This document shows positions 61,670 to 64,000 of a DNA stretch of 64,000 bases, in pieces. Position 1 is the stretch's first letter, and each line of letters starts with the position of its first letter. This DNA comes from Mycolicibacterium insubricum (lineage in GTDB: Bacteria > Actinomycetota > Actinomycetes > Mycobacteriales > Mycobacteriaceae), in assembly GCF_010731615.1 (NCBI RefSeq), contig NZ_AP022618.1:2046001-2110000 (forward strand), in the 5' to 3' direction. The position numbers and the translations under genes were made by a program. The notes below the pieces were generated by a model. That model did no database searches and was not told the DNA's origin. It worked only from the letters and a program-made list of their open reading frames with translations.

Positions 61670-61925
61670 CCCGCCGACGCTAATCAGCGCACATCACTCG
61701 CGGACAGCGGTGGCGTTGCGATTCGGACTCACCCCGGTGCCTGTCAGGGCCCTTCCGCGGAGCTCGTCGCTCAGAAGTGGATGGTGGGTTCCACAAGTGG
61801 TCTGTCGAGCGTGCTGTGGGGAGCGAGCGACTTGCGTACCCCGGTGGCCTGAAACGGGTACGCCCGTGGCGTGAGTTCGGCCCCAAGCCGCCGTCAACAG
61901 CTGTGCGGTACCGGCATCGTCCCGG
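61670..61925 (-). other. Intergenic region between the two DacB paralogs
   Basis: 256 bp with no gene seen. The 3' end of the upstream copy and the promoter of the first copy should lie here. It contains AGTGG repeats near 61776-61800 (AAGTGGATGGTGGGTTCCAC followed by AAGTGG); their significance is not known. Confidence 0.4.
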
Positions 61926-62798
61926 TTACAGCGTGCCGATCCCCGGGCCTTGGCCCTGGGCGAAGCCCCAGTCCAGCAGGCTGGTGGCCTGATCCCAGTA
62001 GCTGGGCCCGCCCTCGCGAACCAGGCCGTACATCATCGCGATGACCAGCCGACGGCCGTCGCGCGAGGCGGCGCCGACGAACGTCTTGCGGGCCAGATCG
62101 GTGTAGCCGGTCTTGCCGGCCAGGAAGCCCGGGTAGCGTGCCAGCATCTCGTCCTGGTTGACCAGCACCCGGTCACCGCCCTTGGCCGGGAACGTCGCGC
62201 TGTGCTGGGCCATGATCTCGGTCAGCACCGGATACCCCATAGCGCCGCGGAAGATCACCGCCATATCGCGCGGGGTGGACCACATGTCGATGCCCGGCCC
62301 GTCGATACCCGACGGGCTGCCCACCCGCGTCGATGTCGCGCCCAGCGCGGCGGCCTTGGCGTTCATCTTGGCCACGGTGGCATCCATCCCGCCGAGCAGG
62401 TGCGCCAGGGTGTTGGCGGCGTCGTTGCCCGACACCAGCAGCAACCCGTCCAGCAGCTGGCGTGCGGTGTAGGTCTGGCCGGGCGCCACCCCGGCGCAGT
62501 TGCATTCCACCCGGGTGTCGGCGGCGTCGGCGACGACCGTGGCGTCCAGCGGCACCTCGTCGACGACGACCTGGGCCAGCAGCGTCTTGATGGTGCTGGC
62601 CGGGCCGGACCGGTTGTTCTCGTTGCGGCCGGCCAGGATCTCACCGCTGTCCAGATCGGCGACGATCCACGCGGTCGCCGGCCCGTCCAGCACGCCGACG
62701 CTGGCCTGCGGCTGCGGATCAGCCGGATCGGCGAGGGCCGGCGGCGCGGCGGTCAGCAGCAGACACAGGGATGCGGTGGCGGCAAGCAGTCGGCGCAT
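61926..62798 (-). CDS. dacB2: D-alanyl-D-alanine carboxypeptidase DacB2, second copy
   Basis: A protein of 290 residues with a signal peptide (MRRLLAATASLCLLLTAAPPALA, cut near residue 23). Serine catalytic motif S-T-I-K in GPASTIKTLLAQVVV, S-G-N in LVSGNDAANTLAHLL, and K-T-G in LAGKTGYTDLARKTF. A D,D-carboxypeptidase of the M. tuberculosis Rv2911 type. About half identical in the motif regions to the neighbouring copy, so this is a tandem duplication. It lies 29 bp after the flavoreductase stop. Confidence 0.92.
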   Translation of the reverse strand: MRRLLAATASLCLLLTAAPPALADPADPQPQASVGVLDGPATAWIVADLDSGEILAGRNENNRSGPASTIKTLLAQVVVDEVPLDATVVADAADTRVECNCAGVAPGQTYTARQLLDGLLLVSGNDAANTLAHLLGGMDATVAKMNAKAAALGATSTRVGSPSGIDGPGIDMWSTPRDMAVIFRGAMGYPVLTEIMAQHSATFPAKGGDRVLVNQDEMLARYPGFLAGKTGYTDLARKTFVGAASRDGRRLVIAMMYGLVREGGPSYWDQATSLLDWGFAQGQGPGIGTL

Positions 62799-62827
62799 GA
62801 GGATTCACGGTAGAGCCTGACAGCGGC

Positions 62828-64000
62828 TCAATACACATCGCGCAGGTAGCGGTGGTTGCGCATCAGGTCGTTGACGAACGCGTGGGCGCCGTCGGCATCC
62901 AGCCCACCGCCCTGGGCGACGACGGTGTGCAGCGTCCGGTCGACGTCGCGGGCCATATGGGTCGCGTCGCCGCAGACATAGAGGTGGGCACCGTCGGTCA
63001 GCCAGCCGTACAGCTCGTCGGCGTGCTCCAGCATCCGGTGCCACACGTATTCCTTCTCCACTCCGTCGCGGGAGAACGCCAGGTCCAGCCGGGTCAGCGT
63101 GCCGGACGCGGTGAATTCCTCCAGGTCCTCGCGGTAGAGGTAGTCGGTGGCACGGTGCCGGTCACCGAAGAACAGCCACGACGACCCGGTGGCCCCGACG
63201 GCCTGACGCTCGGCCAGGAAGGCCCGGAACGGTGCGATACCGGTGCCGGGCCCGACCATGATGATCGGCACATCGGGGGCGGGCAGCCGGAAGTGGTTGT
63301 TGGGGCGCAGGTACACCTCGACGCTCGACGTCCGGTCGGCCAGGAAGGTGCTCGCGGTACCGGCGCGATCGCGGCCGTCGCGGGTGTAGCGCACCGCGGC
63401 GACGGTCAGATGCACCCGGCTCGGATCAGTCAGCGGTGACGAGGCGATCGAGTAGTCCCGGGGCGCCAGCGGGCGCAGCGTCGCCACCACCTCCTCGGCG
63501 CTGAGCTCCGCGACGTCGAGCAGGTCGACCAGGTCGCGGCCGTACAACCACGCCGTCAGCCGGTCACTGTCGGTGCCGGTGAGCACCTCGCGAATCTCGG
63601 CGTCGCGAGTGCGGTCGGCGACCAGGATGCGCAACTCCCGCGACGGCGAGCGCAACTCCGCGGCGGCCAGCAACTGCGACAGCGACTGATCGTGGCCCTC
63701 GGGAATCCGGTCGCCGGGTTCACCGAGGCGCTCCAGCACCGCATCGACCAAGGCGGGATCGTTGAGCGGTTGCACCGCCAGCGAGTCCCCGGCCTGGTAC
63801 GCGATGCCCGAGTCGCCGAGATCGAGCTCGAAGTGCCGGACCTCCTTGTCCGAGCCGGGGCCGGTGAGTAGCCGGTTGACCGCCACCCGCGCCCGGTACG
63901 GGTGGCCACGGTCCCAGGACGTGCCGTCGGCCCGCGCCGGTTCGGGGTCGCCGGTGGCTGCGGCAGTCGATGCCGACTGGGCGAGTTCCTCCCCGCCGCC
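62828..64000 (-). CDS. Diflavin reductase C-terminal part (sulfite/nitrate reductase flavoprotein type), 5' end outside the window
   Basis: The minus-strand frame runs open to the right edge, with 390 residues visible. They form the FAD/NADPH module of a CysJ/P450-reductase-like protein: RARVAVNRLLTGPGSDKEVRHFELDL, the FAD motif RDYSIASSP, VGPGTGIAPFRAFLAERQA for pyridine nucleotide, YVCGDATHMARDVDRTL, and a C-terminal YLRDVY with the terminal aromatic residue over the flavin. The upstream part may hold a flavodoxin domain and, in mycobacteria, a molybdopterin nitrate-reductase domain. Sulfite reductase or assimilatory nitrate reductase are the likely roles. Near amtB, nitrogen assimilation is plausible but not shown. 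Confidence 0.85.
   Translation of the reverse strand, partial: GGGEELAQSASTAAATGDPEPARADGTSWDRGHPYRARVAVNRLLTGPGSDKEVRHFELDLGDSGIAYQAGDSLAVQPLNDPALVDAVLERLGEPGDRIPEGHDQSLSQLLAAAELRSPSRELRILVADRTRDAEIREVLTGTDSDRLTAWLYGRDLVDLLDVAELSAEEVVATLRPLAPRDYSIASSPLTDPSRVHLTVAAVRYTRDGRDRAGTASTFLADRTSSVEVYLRPNNHFRLPAPDVPIIMVGPGTGIAPFRAFLAERQAVGATGSSWLFFGDRHRATDYLYREDLEEFTASGTLTRLDLAFSRDGVEKEYVWHRMLEHADELYGWLTDGAHLYVCGDATHMARDVDRTLHTVVAQGGGLDADGAHAFVNDLMRNHRYLRDVY

Noticed and set aside
61670..61925. Small gene between the DacB paralogs
   Set aside because: Open frames here are short, lack ribosome-binding sites and show no recognisable product.

Overview
The window is high-GC actinobacterial DNA, almost certainly from a mycobacterium outside the tuberculosis complex (Mycolicibacterium-like). 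The support is gene content and order. From the MFS transporter at 5018 to the amidohydrolase at 59735 the genes follow, in inverted orientation, the order I know from M. tuberculosis Rv2994 to Rv2915c: FAH-family hydrolase, gltX, F420/FMN PPOX protein, IclR regulator, leuCD, hupB, mutT1, ppk, fbiD, gpsA, ddl, DUF3515, thiL, ung, rpmB, DAK2, recG, HNH, aldo-keto reductase, lipN, dsbA, VKOR, rsmD, coaD, sepIVA, DUF177, rnc, mutM, osmC, acyP, smc, ftsY, amtB-glnB-glnD, ffh. The long PDIM/phenolic-glycolipid region that separates coaD from sepIVA in M. tuberculosis is absent, and pyruvate carboxylase is not next to rsmD. Species cannot be fixed from the sequence alone.

Layout. 1-5 kb: the end of a DUF3556 membrane protein, poxB-type pyruvate dehydrogenase, and a divergent TetR/MpaB (DUF2236) pair with a palindromic candidate operator. 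5-10.3 kb: MFS transporter, a 13E12-type DUF222/HNH gene with a leaderless promoter, FAH hydrolase, gltX, then tRNA-Gln(CTG) and tRNA-Glu(CTC) closed by a strong terminator. 10.3-16.3 kb: PPOX protein, an orphan lipoprotein, the IclR regulator divergent from leuCD, and hupB with a tail expanded by 60-bp tandem repeats. 16.3-22.5 kb: mutT1, ppk, fbiD (coenzyme F420), gpsA, ddl. 22.5-25.1 kb: a 0.45-kb regulatory region with two IdeR-like iron boxes in front of a large exported GjpA-like protein with a lysine-rich repetitive tail. 25-36.9 kb: DUF3515, thiL, ung, rpmB, then DAK2-recG-HNH, aldo-keto reductase, LipN-like esterase, and a DsbA-VKOR disulfide pair coupled to rsmD. 37-39.1 kb: a LuxR regulator divergent from a cytochrome P450 that has lost its middle. 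39.1-48.4 kb: coaD, sepIVA, DUF177-rnc-mutM, osmC-acyP-smc and ftsY. 48.5-51.7 kb: fdhD-fdhF on the opposite strand. 51.7-56.1 kb: the nitrogen operon amtB-glnB-glnD behind GlnR-type boxes. 56.1-58 kb: two secreted cell-wall enzymes (CHAP and M23) that share an N-terminal module and a conserved upstream element. 58-64 kb: ffh, an amidohydrolase, two DacB-type D,D-carboxypeptidases, and the C-terminal part of a diflavin reductase (sulfite/nitrate reductase type) cut by the window edge.

Most of the window is conserved housekeeping: translation, DNA repair, secretion through FtsY/Ffh, chromosome organisation through Smc/HupB, nitrogen control. The parts with most novelty are the iron-box-controlled GjpA-like protein, the CHAP/M23 pair with its shared upstream element, the orphan lipoprotein, and the decayed P450 locus. 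Functional calls are from recognised motifs and remembered family sequences; no search was run.
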